A DNA stretch of 64,000 nucleotides from Mantis religiosa (taxonomy: Eukaryota; Arthropoda; Insecta; Mantodea; Mantidae), in contig JAUKNK010000058.1 in NCBI GenBank assembly GCA_030765055.1, positions 527,001 through 591,000 on the forward strand. Reading direction: 5' to 3'. This document shows, piece by piece, positions 1 through 11,100 of this stretch (position 1 is the first letter of the stretch; each line of letters begins with the position of its first letter). Below the pieces are notes generated by a model that did no database searches, had not been told where the DNA came from, and saw only the letters and a program-made list of their open reading frames with translations. Made by a program: the position numbers and the translations under genes.

Positions 1-2
1 TA

Positions 3-1637
3 TGTTGTCAGCCAGCTATAGATGTTGTCTATTGGATTAGAAACAACATGTCGCAGTGGTATCAAGTCTGCACAGACTTCTCCTCGGCAAATCCCAATAA
101 GCAGCAAGCAGCCTACAAGGTCCTTCTTGATCTGAACGTCAGGTATACCAATGACATTCCAATGGGTATGAAGTGTACATTAAACTTGCTCAAAGCAAGA
201 CTTCAGGATAAAATGTTTGCAGACTACATCATTCAAAACCAACTTGCTGATGAAGCGGAGGTCCTTAAGGATATGTACATATCTGCTGTACGGGAGTTTA
301 TGGAGATCCTGGGCTCAACAAAAAATGTTGGTATTGAATTATATCCAGTGACCAGAAAGCTTGAACTTCCTGTTTGGCTAATAGACATATACCATGAGAT
401 ATGTCATAGTGAGAAGAAGCCCAATATATGGATGCTGAGGGCAGCAGCACACCAGTGCATCGATTGGCTCCGAGACAGGTACTGGATAAAGCAAAGTGAA
501 ATGGCTTCAGCATGGATGCAGATAGAGATCAAAGTGAAAGATGATATCCAAAAAATGGTGACAGCTTTGAACAAGTACTTGGGTCATTACTTTGAAGGCA
601 ACATGCTTATCAGTAGTATTCCAGATGAAAACCTTTGCAGATATTTGGAAGAAAGATGTAATGAGTATGAGATGTTGGAGCTGAGGAAAATGCGGCTGAA
701 GTTAGTCAACAAGAAACTACTAGCAGAAGGTGAAGTAACTGTTGCAATGATGGTATTGGTGAAGGATATTACAGAGTACCTCAAACGAGATAGTAGCATG
801 CATATTGTGGAGAATTTTTCAGAAATACTCCTGGAAGGAAACTACTTTCTGCCATCTCGAAAATTGTTGTATACTCTAGATCCAATGAGAAATGTCATAG
901 ATCATGGTTTACCATTTCACTTTCTGAAAATCTGGAATGGCATTTTTGAATTTCTTCCTCAGAAACGGTTTATTCCTGCATTGTTTGACAAACTTCTAGA
1001 CCTCACAAACAATAAAAAGGAGAGTGAGGATCGCCAAGGAATGGCAGCCATTTGGATAAAAACACTGGCAAATTCAGTGATAGCTGTTCGAGATACCTTG
1101 CAACTTGTGAAACACAAGCTTGCATCAAATAAACGAGCTCAAGTGAATCTAAAAGAGGCGTTTGAGAGGAAACTAAAGCAGAAGGTGACAAAAGATACAA
1201 GTTTGATTCGTCTCAAGATACAAAAAATGCCAAAACAACTGCAACAGTCCATCAACTTTAAAAGATTAGTGAGACCATTACCAAACAAGTGGACAAACAT
1301 ATATCTCCAGAGTCTGATGATGCTACAGGAGCCAAGATTGCCTAAACAGGTGGAAAAACTGATTGTCGAACTTGTTGGTATATATACAGGCCATAATCAA
1401 AATACAGATGGTAATTTCTCTAATAATGAGAACATTCATACAGTGGAGGAGCTTCAAGCTCATTGGATGCATTTATCCAAACATGGAGATAATGATGATA
1501 TTGACAACAACCATCATGGGATCCCATGGGTGCATAATGTTGAGAAATGGGGTAGTAATCCACTTCATCAGCAACTGACAATTCTGACAGGCGATCTGCC
1601 TGGAGCATCTCTTTGGCAGTCAGAGCTTCAAAAATAA
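3..1637 (+). CDS. LAS1L: LAS1-like ribosome biogenesis endonuclease, 5' end cut by window edge
   Basis: Las1/LAS1L is the HEPN-fold endoribonuclease that works with the Grc3/NOL9 kinase to cut ITS2 during 60S ribosome maturation in the nucleolus. Counting from the ATG at 48 (529 codons), the Las1 domain covers about residues 4-148. It includes W4-x-QV, the R32 to P38 segment, D54, the diagnostic ELPVWLIDIYHEICH (106-120) and CIDWLRDRYW (137-146). The C-terminus keeps PWVHNVEKWG and GDLPGASLW. The frame stays open upstream of the ATG to the left edge and encodes VVYWIRNN just before MSQW, which fits the family's VV-x-W stretch, so the real start is probably outside the window. The whole visible coding region is one exon. 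Odd: the catalytic RHxxxH signature reads YHEICH (Tyr at codon 390-392). Family membership is seen in the sequence; whether it still cuts RNA is unknown. Confidence 0.85.
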   Translation, partial: CCQPAIDVVYWIRNNMSQWYQVCTDFSSANPNKQQAAYKVLLDLNVRYTNDIPMGMKCTLNLLKARLQDKMFADYIIQNQLADEAEVLKDMYISAVREFMEILGSTKNVGIELYPVTRKLELPVWLIDIYHEICHSEKKPNIWMLRAAAHQCIDWLRDRYWIKQSEMASAWMQIEIKVKDDIQKMVTALNKYLGHYFEGNMLISSIPDENLCRYLEERCNEYEMLELRKMRLKLVNKKLLAEGEVTVAMMVLVKDITEYLKRDSSMHIVENFSEILLEGNYFLPSRKLLYTLDPMRNVIDHGLPFHFLKIWNGIFEFLPQKRFIPALFDKLLDLTNNKKESEDRQGMAAIWIKTLANSVIAVRDTLQLVKHKLASNKRAQVNLKEAFERKLKQKVTKDTSLIRLKIQKMPKQLQQSINFKRLVRPLPNKWTNIYLQSLMMLQEPRLPKQVEKLIVELVGIYTGHNQNTDGNFSNNENIHTVEELQAHWMHLSKHGDNDDIDNNHHGIPWVHNVEKWGSNPLHQQLTILTGDLPGASLWQSELQK

Positions 1638-1910
1638 ACATCTGGTGCTACATTGAAGTTACGAACAGATAACTTAGATTTCTTTTGTAAAAAATATACT
1701 AGTGTCTACCTAAACAAAGAAAGTTTAATTTATCTTAACAACATGTAATTGTTTGTTTTTTCTCTAAGTATAATTTTGTAACTTAAAGATATTGCAAATC
1801 TTTTTTTTTTATACATATGAAATATAAAGAACTGTATCTTATAAATATATAATTTACACTCGTATGTAGGTTTTTTTATTTATTATTAATTCCTTTCCTA
1901 TCCTTAAAAA

Positions 1911-1916
1911 AATAAA
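1911..1916 (+). terminator. Candidate polyadenylation signal of LAS1L
   Basis: AATAAA lies about 270 bases after the LAS1L stop codon in AT-rich DNA. It is the first canonical hexamer downstream, but others occur farther on (for example near 2300), so the actual site is uncertain. Confidence 0.3.
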
Positions 1917-4790
1917 CCTTTTTCCATTATTGTTAACTACTCGATCATAACAGGACAACACTGTAAAGCAGCTAAGTAATACAATGAATCTCTTACAAGA
2001 ATAATGACTGGCTGACTTTAAACCTTACTGCATTTAAAAATGCAGTTATGAATTGCAACACATCCATCTTTGTGTTAAACATTACCACAATGTTAACCTA
2101 CTTTACAACAAAAGCTTTATCAAGGGGCCTACCCTACGCTATATTTTATTGATGTGTTTTACCTGAAATCAATACTGCTATTGCAATGGTATCATTTAAG
2201 TAAGAAATTTCTCTCACCTCTTTTATTTTCATCATTTATTCATCTGATGTGCTCAATGTTTAGCTGTGGTCCGCTTCAACAGATGTTTTATGTGATGAAA
2301 TAAACTCAGCTCTTGAATCTTATAAGAGTAAATAAAAAATTAAGTTACATTCAGCTTATTTATTTTTTCTTACCTTCTTTTACATCCAAAGACAGTGAAA
2401 AATCCCTTCCATCCTTGATTACACTTAGAAAATAAACGATCTATAGAATAAAAATAATTAATGTATCTTATTTTGTATTTCCCATTGTTAATTACACCTC
2501 ACATCGGTATCATAGAAGTAAATAAGTTCTGGTTGAGGCACCATCGGTGGGCTACAGGGGTGGGCCACACAAAATAGGTAAGTCAATAAAGGGCACACAC
2601 TACTCGTCTTTTATTTCTTTGGGTGGGCCAAATTTTGGGGTAGAGCAAACTTTTGGCAGAAACCGGCCATTTGCCAGGTAAACAAGAGAACTATACTCGA
2701 CAACTTAGAAAAGAAAGTTTGGAGGGGAACTTATCATTGCTGCTTGAAGGACTCTTTCCTCCCCCTCCTTCCTTGCTTGCTGTTCGTCCACCTCTGCTTT
2801 GGCTGCGGGAAGAAGGGAAAATGTCTGCACTGCTCCTGAGCATGCGCCTAGTGGCCACTCTCCAGGATTTGAGGAAGAATGAACACAATGGGGGAAGCGT
2901 TTTCCCTACCTAAGTGCCTGCCTGGGCACAAGATCAATCTTTTTTAAGTTGTCGACCTATAGGTATAATAGGATTAAATTTGGGGTAGGTCAAACTCTTT
3001 TGGGTGGGTCAACGCAAATTTTTGGCAGATAAACAACCAAACTATAGATTTAGGTGAACTACTAAAATTTGATGGAAGATTAACATCCATATCATATCAA
3101 GTAAATTTAATTAAATGTGCATTGAATTAAATTTACATCAGCCATTACTTCAGAAATTATTTATGATATCAAACTGAAATTTGTTCTTGATGTAGATGCA
3201 TGTGTTTCTTGAATGTTCTTTTATGCAATAATTTGGTTTATAATAAAAATTTCATTTATTTTGCTCAACAGACCTTCCTTAGATTGAAATTTATTAGCAG
3301 TAATTTGCTTTAAAAATATCCAAATATTTAATTAACAAGAATATAGATCCACAGGAGTACATAGAGGAAACCAATTATTCACAGCTGTTAAAATAAGAAC
3401 TAATTCAAATAAAGTCTGAGATATTTGAGAAGGAGGAAACGTGATTTGAGCACTTAGGTTGCAAAGTATCCCTAAGACATATTTCAGAACATATGAGGTT
3501 TAGAAACATGAAACCAAGTCGTTATCACTAATTGTAGCTCTAGTTTTAATTTTGCTAGAACAAACATGTATGTTCCATTTAAAAAAAATGCAACTTGGTG
3601 TTGGAAGTGTTACTTGCTTACCTTTATGGATTTGCACATACCTTTTCACTGAGTGAACTCCTGGCATATGTACATTCCTGGCCAACTGTAATTTTCATAT
3701 TTTCTTTCATTTCGGAGATATTTGAGGTCGCAGAGTTAGGTGGGACACTCTATATACTCTGTCTCACGCTAGTTTAATCCTGCTGTACAGTCTGATTTTT
3801 AAAAGAAGATATGTGAAGGTCATTTGTTTCTCCACGTGGGTAGTGCAGTGTTGCCCCTTTCTTTATCCCCTCAACACTCAAAACATAAACAAGGGTTCGA
3901 GTTATCTCACCTCAACAAAAATATGCACAGTTAATCTGTATTAGCCTACTTTAAAACAGAAATAAGTTGTTCACACATACTGAGTTGTTGGGTGTTCACA
4001 TGTGTGAGTTCTTTTAAATAATTATTTGCACTATGTAACTAATATCCCATACTTACCGTTATTGTTGCTATGCATCGTAAATTGACATTACTGCACAATA
4101 CTATAATAATTTCTCCAATGAAACACATACCCGATGCACGCTATTAAAATCTAACATTTATTTTCAAATATACTTATTAATATTTCAACTAATATCTAAC
4201 TACTAAAATTCAGATTGATATAAATACACATAGTGCTACAAATAATGTGCAATACACATGTGGTAAGCACGTAATGGAATCTCGAGAATCGCCTCGTTTT
4301 TTCAAACCTTTCCTCGTTCCGTATACATTAATATCGCAATGTACTATTATTAACGGCTTTGTTAATTTTATATGTACATATCAACGCCGCCGATATGCCG
4401 GAGTTTTGACCCACAGAAATTATTGTACATGCAAGCATGGAGCTGTTGCTTTTCGATAAAAGGAATTAGCTGTTCATTAATAAGGAGCACGCTCTCGCCT
4501 TCCTGTTGGTAGAATTCTCTAAGAGAACAGATAAATTCTCTAGCTTGGCTGGGCAATGTAAAAACCCGGCCGTAACCAGATCTTTGCCTTGGGCCGATTC
4601 CTCGGCCCACCTCTAGTCCTACCACCACTACGTCTCGCTTCCATAAAAACGTATTTTAATTGTTTTAACAAAGTATGCTAACAATACACAGCGCAACTAG
4701 GCAAACTCAGTTTCTCGCATACAACTAGCGATAACTGAACTGAAAAGTATGTGATTCACCAGTGTATCCAATCTGGCAACCTTTGTTTAC

Positions 4791-4804
4791 GTTACCATAG
4801 CAAC
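4791..4804. promoter_or_regulatory. X-box-like RFX motif
   Basis: GTTACCATAGCAAC is an imperfect palindrome with two half-sites (GTTACC and AGCAAC) separated by AT. It matches the RFX-factor X-box layout except for one central base. No gene is anchored to it, so a regulatory role is only a possibility. Confidence 0.25.
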
Positions 4805-5060
4805 GACCTTCCCTTCTTACCCTTCACGTCTCTTGCCTGATGACCTTCACGTATCTTCTTTAAAAAATCAGAGTGTAAACAAGGCGGAACTGACTCACCC
4901 GGCCACGTGTTAGACGCTACATGCACGCACATAAGTTTTGCAACACTAGCAGTATATATAGCAGCGCTAAGTTCTAGACAATAACTAGAATTGGGTTACA
5001 CATTAATTTATTAAATCTGTGAGTTGGAATATTAATAGAACCATGCAGTAACATAATGGT

Positions 5061-5619
5061 TACCTTACTATAACTGATTTCCGCCCTCGCTTTTGAAATT
5101 TCAATGCAATATCTATTAACAACCGATGGAGAGTATCTCGTGAAAAATTTGGCAAGTCTGTGTCAGAATTTACCGCATACAAAATCTTAATTAGAGTCGG
5201 CGGTTCATTTCTGGAAAAAAAAATCTAGTCATGAACTTTATTGCGTATAGCACTTTTCGTAAAATCGTCGTATTTCTCCACGCGTTGTTTGCATTTACGC
5301 GATTTTTTCCGGTGTTCTGGATGCTTGTTGCATTCTGACATTATGCACAGTACTTGCGGAAACACCAAGGAGATCACTAGTTTCTTTCTCAGTAATTTTT
5401 TATGGACAATTCTGGGTTTCTTTCTTTAAGCACCGCGAAAGAATGTGCGATCATTCGCCTCTCCTCACTTTTTAAAGGTTTGCCTCGATTGTGTTTCATA
5501 TCGGCTGATGCACTGGCCTGCTCTGTGATGAAAAGCTTCCTGATTTTAAATTGCATATACATAAGTGTTGTTGGGCTTGTGAGGGACGCGAGATGTACAG
5601 GAAATAGTCTCAACTCCAC
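5061..5619 (-). pseudogene. Decayed HTH/DDE-type transposase-like N-terminal region
   Basis: Read on the minus strand through three frames, this stretch gives one continuous protein-like match. It runs NRGKPLKSEERRMIAHSF, then LKERNPELSI, then (frame change near 5390) TSDLLGVSASTVHNVR, then (frame change near 5285) KYDDFTKSAIRNKVHD. After an in-frame TAG come NEPPTLIKILYAV and DTLHRLLIDIALKFQKRGRKS. The LLGVSxSTVxxV block is a helix-turn-helix and the later block resembles the linker that precedes DDE_3-type catalytic domains of Tc1/IS630-like elements repeated in insect genomes. No catalytic domain remains. At least two frameshifts and one stop make it a pseudogene. Family assignment is by pattern only. 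Confidence 0.45.
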
Positions 5620-6077
5620 ACTATAAGCAATAACATCTTAATCAGCAATCAACTCGAGCTGCCTGGTATAGGATATAACAGTGTTCTTTAGTAATTGTTA
5701 AATAAAATGCAGCTTCATTTAACATAAGTTAAAGGTGTGTATAATTTCACCTGTCTTTTGTCTCATCTGCGTATAGCCTACTATTATGTTGTAAAATTCC
5801 TTTCAGGACTCACGAGCGCAGAACACATCTTTGTGGTGAAAGATAAACTGTGAGGCTATTGCGTTTGTAACGTTTGCAGACTTTTCTCACTCCGAAATTA
5901 GCACGTACAGAGCAGTGATCAGAAAACTACCTACAGTTACTGTACTTAGAGGGGTTTATCGTACATATGCAAATAAAAGAAAACGTCCATTAACTTCGCT
6001 AAACCAATCAACAGCTTAACCAATATCTCTGTCTCTCATCCCGCCCAGATTAAACTAGGATGAGACAGATTATAAAC
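5620..6077. other. Intergenic DNA, nothing recognised
   Basis: No open frame with family similarity, no repeat structure and no RNA gene is visible. The segment separates two unrelated transposon remnants. Confidence 0.5.
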
Positions 6078-6609
6078 AGTGGTGCACGCTTTGGCGATTG
6101 TCCATCAACACGGAGAAAAGCCAAGCAGCGCTGCTTTCCCGCCAACTTCTCTACATTCACCTACTTCGGGCAAATGATTCGGTGGAAGAATTCAATCAAA
6201 TACTCGGGAACACATCCGGGAGCTAGTGCATCGGTTATGCGGTGCCTCGGCATCGCTATACCCTGTGTGGCGGTCTGCGATGTCAGTTTCCCTGAAGTTG
6301 CGCCTCTTTTTGGCTCTGGTCCTCCCTGTCATGCTCTACGCGTGTGAAGTCGGGCATGGCCGCAGGCACAAATCTGATACTGCTCCAGCGTGCGCAGAAT
6401 AAATGTCTTCCGATTATTTATTTTGTACGCACGAGGCTTCGCCCCTCCGTTATGTGGAGGATGAAATTAGGCGCCGGGCCTCAAAATTTTACGAGAGTGT
6501 ACCCCAACACCAGAGCGCCCTAGTCAGATCCCTTGGGGACTATGTACCACGTGAGCGTCGCTTAAAGCGATACCGGCTACCCCGCATGGCTTGCGGACAC
6601 TTCCGGTAA
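6078..6609 (+). pseudogene. Jockey-type LINE reverse transcriptase, C-terminal remnant
   Basis: Three frames together give the characteristic tail of a jockey-clade ORF2. First is WRLSINTEKSQAALLSR (around 6083-6135), the motif after the RT active site. Then comes LKLRLFLALVLPVMLYAC (around 6294-6347) and last DEIRRRASKFYESVPQHQSA with LVRSLGDYVPRERR (around 6435-6560), typical of the post-RT thumb region. The RT palm with the YADD box is not present, so this is a strongly 5'-truncated, frame-broken copy. Upstream and downstream boundaries cannot be fixed. Confidence 0.55.
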
Positions 6610-7137
6610 CCATAAGACCCCCATTCCTGACCAAACAAAATTCTTGTCTGGATACTTAAATTCGCCTTATCGTGTTCCTAGTTGATTAACTTATCCACTA
6701 GCGGTGCACGATGGCCATAGCACTGGATTTTTCAGTCGTCGAGGAGCAACATGCCACCCCCTTTGTTTCCACCTATATAATTTTCACCCGACATCCTGCA
6801 ACATCCACATCCCGTCACTACGTGGTTAAGCTCTTTCCAGAGCAGGTACACGACTTGACCCCCTTCGGGCTGTTCTTCAGCTTGCCAACATGCTCTCTAT
6901 AAACAGTTTACTGAACGAATTTCTTGAACACACGGCTAATGGAATAGTTTTTAGAACGTCTACTTTCTCTGTACGCCATATTGTATTAGCAAGCTCAAAA
7001 CTGACGAATTTAGAATGTGCATTTTAACTGTAAGTCTACTTACTGTAGCTTTAACATACAAGTTACATTTCTAAAAGCTTAGACTGTTCAGCTGTGCACT
7101 GCTTTAAGAAAGAAAGCAGTTTCTTATAATAATCTGT
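6610..7137. other. Non-coding DNA between LINE remnants
   Basis: No family match was seen. It may be 3' UTR of the jockey-type remnant before it or the eroded body of the LINE fragment after it. Confidence 0.4.
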
Positions 7138-7585
7138 AACACAGGCGATATCCAGGAAAGAATTACTAATAGCCGTCAAAGATGCTAGTCAGCTTACAGA
7201 AATGGAAGCACAATACAAGATTCCACACCAAGATGCCATAAACCACCTCAGCAGGACACTCAGAATGCAATGGAAACAAACCTGGGACCAGACACCAACA
7301 GAGAAATTGTACATGGTACCAAAAGGTGACACTAGTTGTTCACCCGTCTACTCTCTAAATAGCAAAGATGAAGTGATCATCTCACGTCTTCGAATTGGAC
7401 ACTCTGGATTAACCCACTCACATATCCTCGCCAAAACCAATCCGCCGTACTGTGAAGCTTACCTCTTCACAGAATGCAAACAATATGCTAAACAACGACG
7501 GATTCACGAGAGATACTATACTCAACAAACTATCAAATTTCAAGCAAGTACTGCTCTTCCTCAAAAATACAAAAATGTATATTAA
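7138..7585 (+). pseudogene. LINE ORF2 C-terminus (I/LOA/R1-like tail)
   Basis: The frame is open from about 7138 and ends at a TAA. It encodes ISRKELLIAVKDA, then MQWKQTWDQTPTEKLYMVPKG, then the highly characteristic ISRLRIGHSGLTHSHILAKT followed by ECKQYAKQRRIHERYY. This SRLRIGHxxLTH block with a following partial zinc finger (one Cys pair is degraded to CEAYLF) is the C-terminal signature of LINE ORF2 proteins downstream of RNase H. Only this tail remains. Its 3' DNA continues to 7663, where a gypsy element is inserted, and probably resumes at 13282. Confidence 0.65.
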
Positions 7586-7663
7586 AATCTAGTGTACAAA
7601 CTATTAACACTTAAATATATAATAACTTACAATTGTAATAATTTTATATTAACATATGTATAT

Positions 7664-8137
7664 TGTGACTTTGTGGGCTCTTGAAATGAAAAGTCCAATT
7701 ACACAAACTCAACAATGTTCTTTATTTAACCGACTTACAGTTGAACACTTGCCAATTACACAAAATTACGTAATGCACACAATTACGATTCACCAGTTCG
7801 TCCGTTACCGTTCAGATGCACGTACACAATTACGCACAGTCTTCTCGTTCATTAACACGGCGCTCCTTCGCTAGCACGTCAAACACCAAACACTAACTCT
7901 TTCGCTCGCTGCAGCCCCCTTTTATAGGAATATCCTGTTATTCTAGAAGTCTCTGGTTCTCCGCGAATCACCCAAACGTTCCACAGGACAGGAGAAGGGG
8001 AGAGAAACGTCGAGGGTCAAGTGACATTTCCCTAAATCACCCCTCAGTTAGTGACAGATTAATGGGCGGGGGCCTGGCTCGGCTGCCTCGGACCCTTCCA
8101 GCTGTCCCCGGTCGTATCTTACGCTAATAGGGTGACA
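7664..8137 (-). repeat. 3' LTR of gypsy-1
   Basis: On the minus strand the LTR starts TGTCACCC and ends AAGTCACA, the usual TG...CA ends. A TATAAAAGG box (minus strand, near 7917-7926) and an AATAAAG signal (near 7720-7726) are in the order expected for U3-R-U5. It matches the 5' LTR over its length except for scattered substitutions and a short indel. Confidence 0.93.
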
Positions 8138-8158
8138 CTGCTCCCTCCTCAAAGCTGG
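8138..8158 (-). promoter_or_regulatory. Polypurine tract of gypsy-1
   Basis: Directly next to the 3' LTR the minus strand reads TGAGGAGGGAGCAG, a purine-rich run in the position where plus-strand DNA synthesis is primed. The same run occurs beside the LTR at 15700 in the second gypsy family. Confidence 0.7.
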
Positions 8159-11100
8159 TCGTCCCGAACAGCACCATTGTAGCGGGCTAGGCGATCCAGG
8201 TGTACCACCAACATCTTCCCTCGGGGAACCTTCTGGATGCGGTAGACTACGTCGTTAATCCTCTTCACCACCCGGTATGGTCCTTGCCATGGCTGCTGGA
8301 GCTTCGGGCAGCGTCCCTTGGTCCGGGTAGGACGGTACAACCAGACTAGGTCACCTTGCTGGAAACCTTGGTTGTTGGCTTGCCTGTCATACCTGGTCTT
8401 CATGCGGTCGCTCGCCTTCTGGATGTTCTGGCGAGCCATCTCGTGCATGTCGTGGAGATGGTCCACCAAGTTCTCCACATACACGGTTGCTGGCTGTTTC
8501 GCTTCCGGAGGGCTTCCAAAAGCCAGGTCAAAAGGGAGGCGTAACTCTCGGCCGAACATTAAGCTGGCTGGCGTCATCCCAGTTGTGTCGTGTGTAGACG
8601 AGCGATAGGCCAGCAAGAACAGTGGCACCCTGACGTCCCAGTTTCGCTGATGGCTGACCACGACCTTCCTCAGGTATTCCTCTAAGGTCTTGATGTACCT
8701 TTCGACCATGCCATCCGACTGGGGATGTAGAGGCGTCGTGCGGGTCTTGTTCACCCCAAGCCTTTATAGTGCCTCCTTCATTAGGTTGGACTCAAAGTTG
8801 GTACCCTGGTCTCTGTGTAGCTCTAACGGCACCCCAAATCGACAGAACACTTGCTCCACGAGGCAGTCTGTGATTGTCTATGCCTCTTGGTTTGGGATGG
8901 CATACACCTCCGGCCACTTGGTGAAGAAACCCACGACCACCATTAGGTGCTTGTTGCCTCGGTCGGAAACTGGGAACGGTCCAGCAATGTCAACGGCTAT
9001 TCTTTCGAATGGCGCTCCGACGTTGTACTGCTGCATGCGACCCCGGCTCCTCGTCTGGGAGCCACGACTCGCCGCGCACACGTGACACTGACGGCACCAT
9101 CTCTCAGCATCTGCTTTGAGCCTCAGCCAGTAGTAGCGCTGCCGTAGTTTGCCAATCGTTCGGTTCGCTCCCAGGTGTCCTCCCGAAGTCCCGGCGTGCA
9201 CTTCCTCCAAGACTTCCGGGACCTTACTCCGGGGAAGTACCAACTGTTCTCTCTGCGTCTTCCCATCGGGTGATTCCCATACCCGGAACAGCACGCCCTC
9301 TCTGATCTTCAACGAGTCCCATTGGGCCCAGTACGACTTGTAGGTGGCGCTCCTTGGTGCGATATCCTCCCAGGTTTGTCTTGTCCCTGCCTCCTCTTCC
9401 CTCAAGAGTGGCCCCAAGTCTGCGTCCGCCAGCTGCTCCCTCCTCAGGCCTGCGCTATCCCAACCGTCCGCAGGCACTGCCACAACTACTCGGAATGCTG
9501 CGGCACGCTCCTTCTCTTCCACACTTGTGCACTGGCCGCACTCTTCTGGACAGGGTCTTCGGGACATGGCGTCTGCGTTACCGAGGCTCTTCCCTCTACG
9601 ATGTTCCGAGGTGAAGTCGTACTCCTGCAGCCTCTGGACCCAAGGTGCTGTCTGGCCTTCCAGGTTCTTAAAGCTAAATAGCCAGGTTAGGGCGGAATGG
9701 TCAGTCCTCAGGAGGAATGGCTGACCGTACAGGTACTTGTGGAAGTGCTCCAAGGTCTTTACTACCGCCAATAATTCTCGTCGGGTGACGCAGTAGTTCT
9801 TCTCTGCCTTGGATAGCGTCTTGCTGTAGTAGGCTATCACCCGCTCATGGCCGTCCTGGATCTGCGATAGGACACCTCCAATGCAATGGTCGCTAGCGTC
9901 GGTGTCCACAATGAAGGCGCCACCCGGTTGTGGGAAACCCAAAATTGGAGCACTGCAAGGGGTCTCCTTTAGGTGCTGGAAAGCGTTTTCGGCGTCCTCT
10001 GTCCACACATAAGGCCGGTGTTCCTCTGTCAGGCGGGTGAGTGGTTTTGCGATGTTGGAGAACCCCTTTAGGAAGAGGCGGTAATAACTGCACAGCCCCA
10101 GGAAACTGCGCAACTCTTTCCTATTCTTTGGGAGAGGCCAATCTCTCACAGCCCTTGTCTTCTCCGGGTCTGTGGCCACTCCGGCTGCTGATACTATGTG
10201 GCCCAAGTAGTTAACTTCCTTGCGGAAGAGCTGGCACTTCTTCGCGTTCAGCTTCAAGTTGGTCGCCTGCAGTCTCTGTAGCAACTTACTCAGATTCTCG
10301 AGGTGATCTTCAAAAGTTCTCCCGACGATGATGATGTCGTCCAGGTATAGCAGGCGGGCATCGTAAGTCAGCCCTCTCATCACTGACTCCATGAGGCGTT
10401 GGAAGGTAGCTGGTGCATTGCAGAGGCCTAAGGACATAACCGTGAACTGCAAGAGCCCTTGGCCCGTCGAGAATGCTGTTTTCTCCTTGTCTCGCGGGTC
10501 TAGAGCTACCTGCCAGTAGCCCGACTTCAGGCCCAGGGTCGAGAACCACTGTACATCAGGTAGCGTGTCCAGGGTGTCATCAATCCGGGGTAAGGGAAAA
10601 CAGTCCTTTCGGGTGACATCGTTCAGCTTTCTGTAGTCTACGCAGAAGCGCAGCGCGCCGTTCTTCTTCGTCACCAAGACTACAGGGGAACACCAAGGGC
10701 TGTCAGACTCTTCAATCACTCCCCTGGATCTCATGTCCTCCAGCATGTCTCGTACCGCCCCTTGCTTCGCCAGCGGAATGCGTCTATGTGGTTGCCGAAT
10801 AGGCCGGGCGTCCCCGGTGTCGATGCGGTGAAGCACTTTGTCCGTGCGGCCGTAGTCACTATCACCTTGGCTGAAGACGCGCTGATACCGCCTTAGCAGT
10901 TGTTGAACCTTCTCCAGCTGTTCTATGGTCAGGTGGTCGGCCACCCTCTCCACCAAGCCTTCTAGCCGGGGCCCCAGGTGTTGCTTCAGCGCCGGCACCT
11001 GGGTCTCGTCGATAGCTGTTACGCTCACCGCGGGCTCGCACATTCCCAACTCCGTCCCGGCCTGGACGTCGTGATCGGCGTCCGTAGGATTTAGCAGTCT

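Larger units (their letters stand above)
1638..5060. other. AT-rich intergenic DNA with no recognised gene
   Basis: No coding region or known repeat family is recognised here. The first part is probably LAS1L 3' UTR. Around 2620-2665 and 2975-3035 there are related T/G-rich segments sharing GGGTGGG and TTTTGGCAGA blocks, which suggests a degraded repeat bracketing a pyrimidine-rich stretch near 2750-2800. The segment 4740-4990 is less AT-rich and holds a palindromic X-box-like motif (4791), a CACGTG E-box near 4905 and a TATATATA near 4952, so it could be a promoter, but no gene is seen downstream. Confidence 0.5.

Noticed and set aside
2653..2913. 86-codon frame in LAS1L downstream DNA
   Set aside because: Low-complexity Leu/Pro-rich composition from a pyrimidine-rich tract, no family resemblance, no support for transcription.
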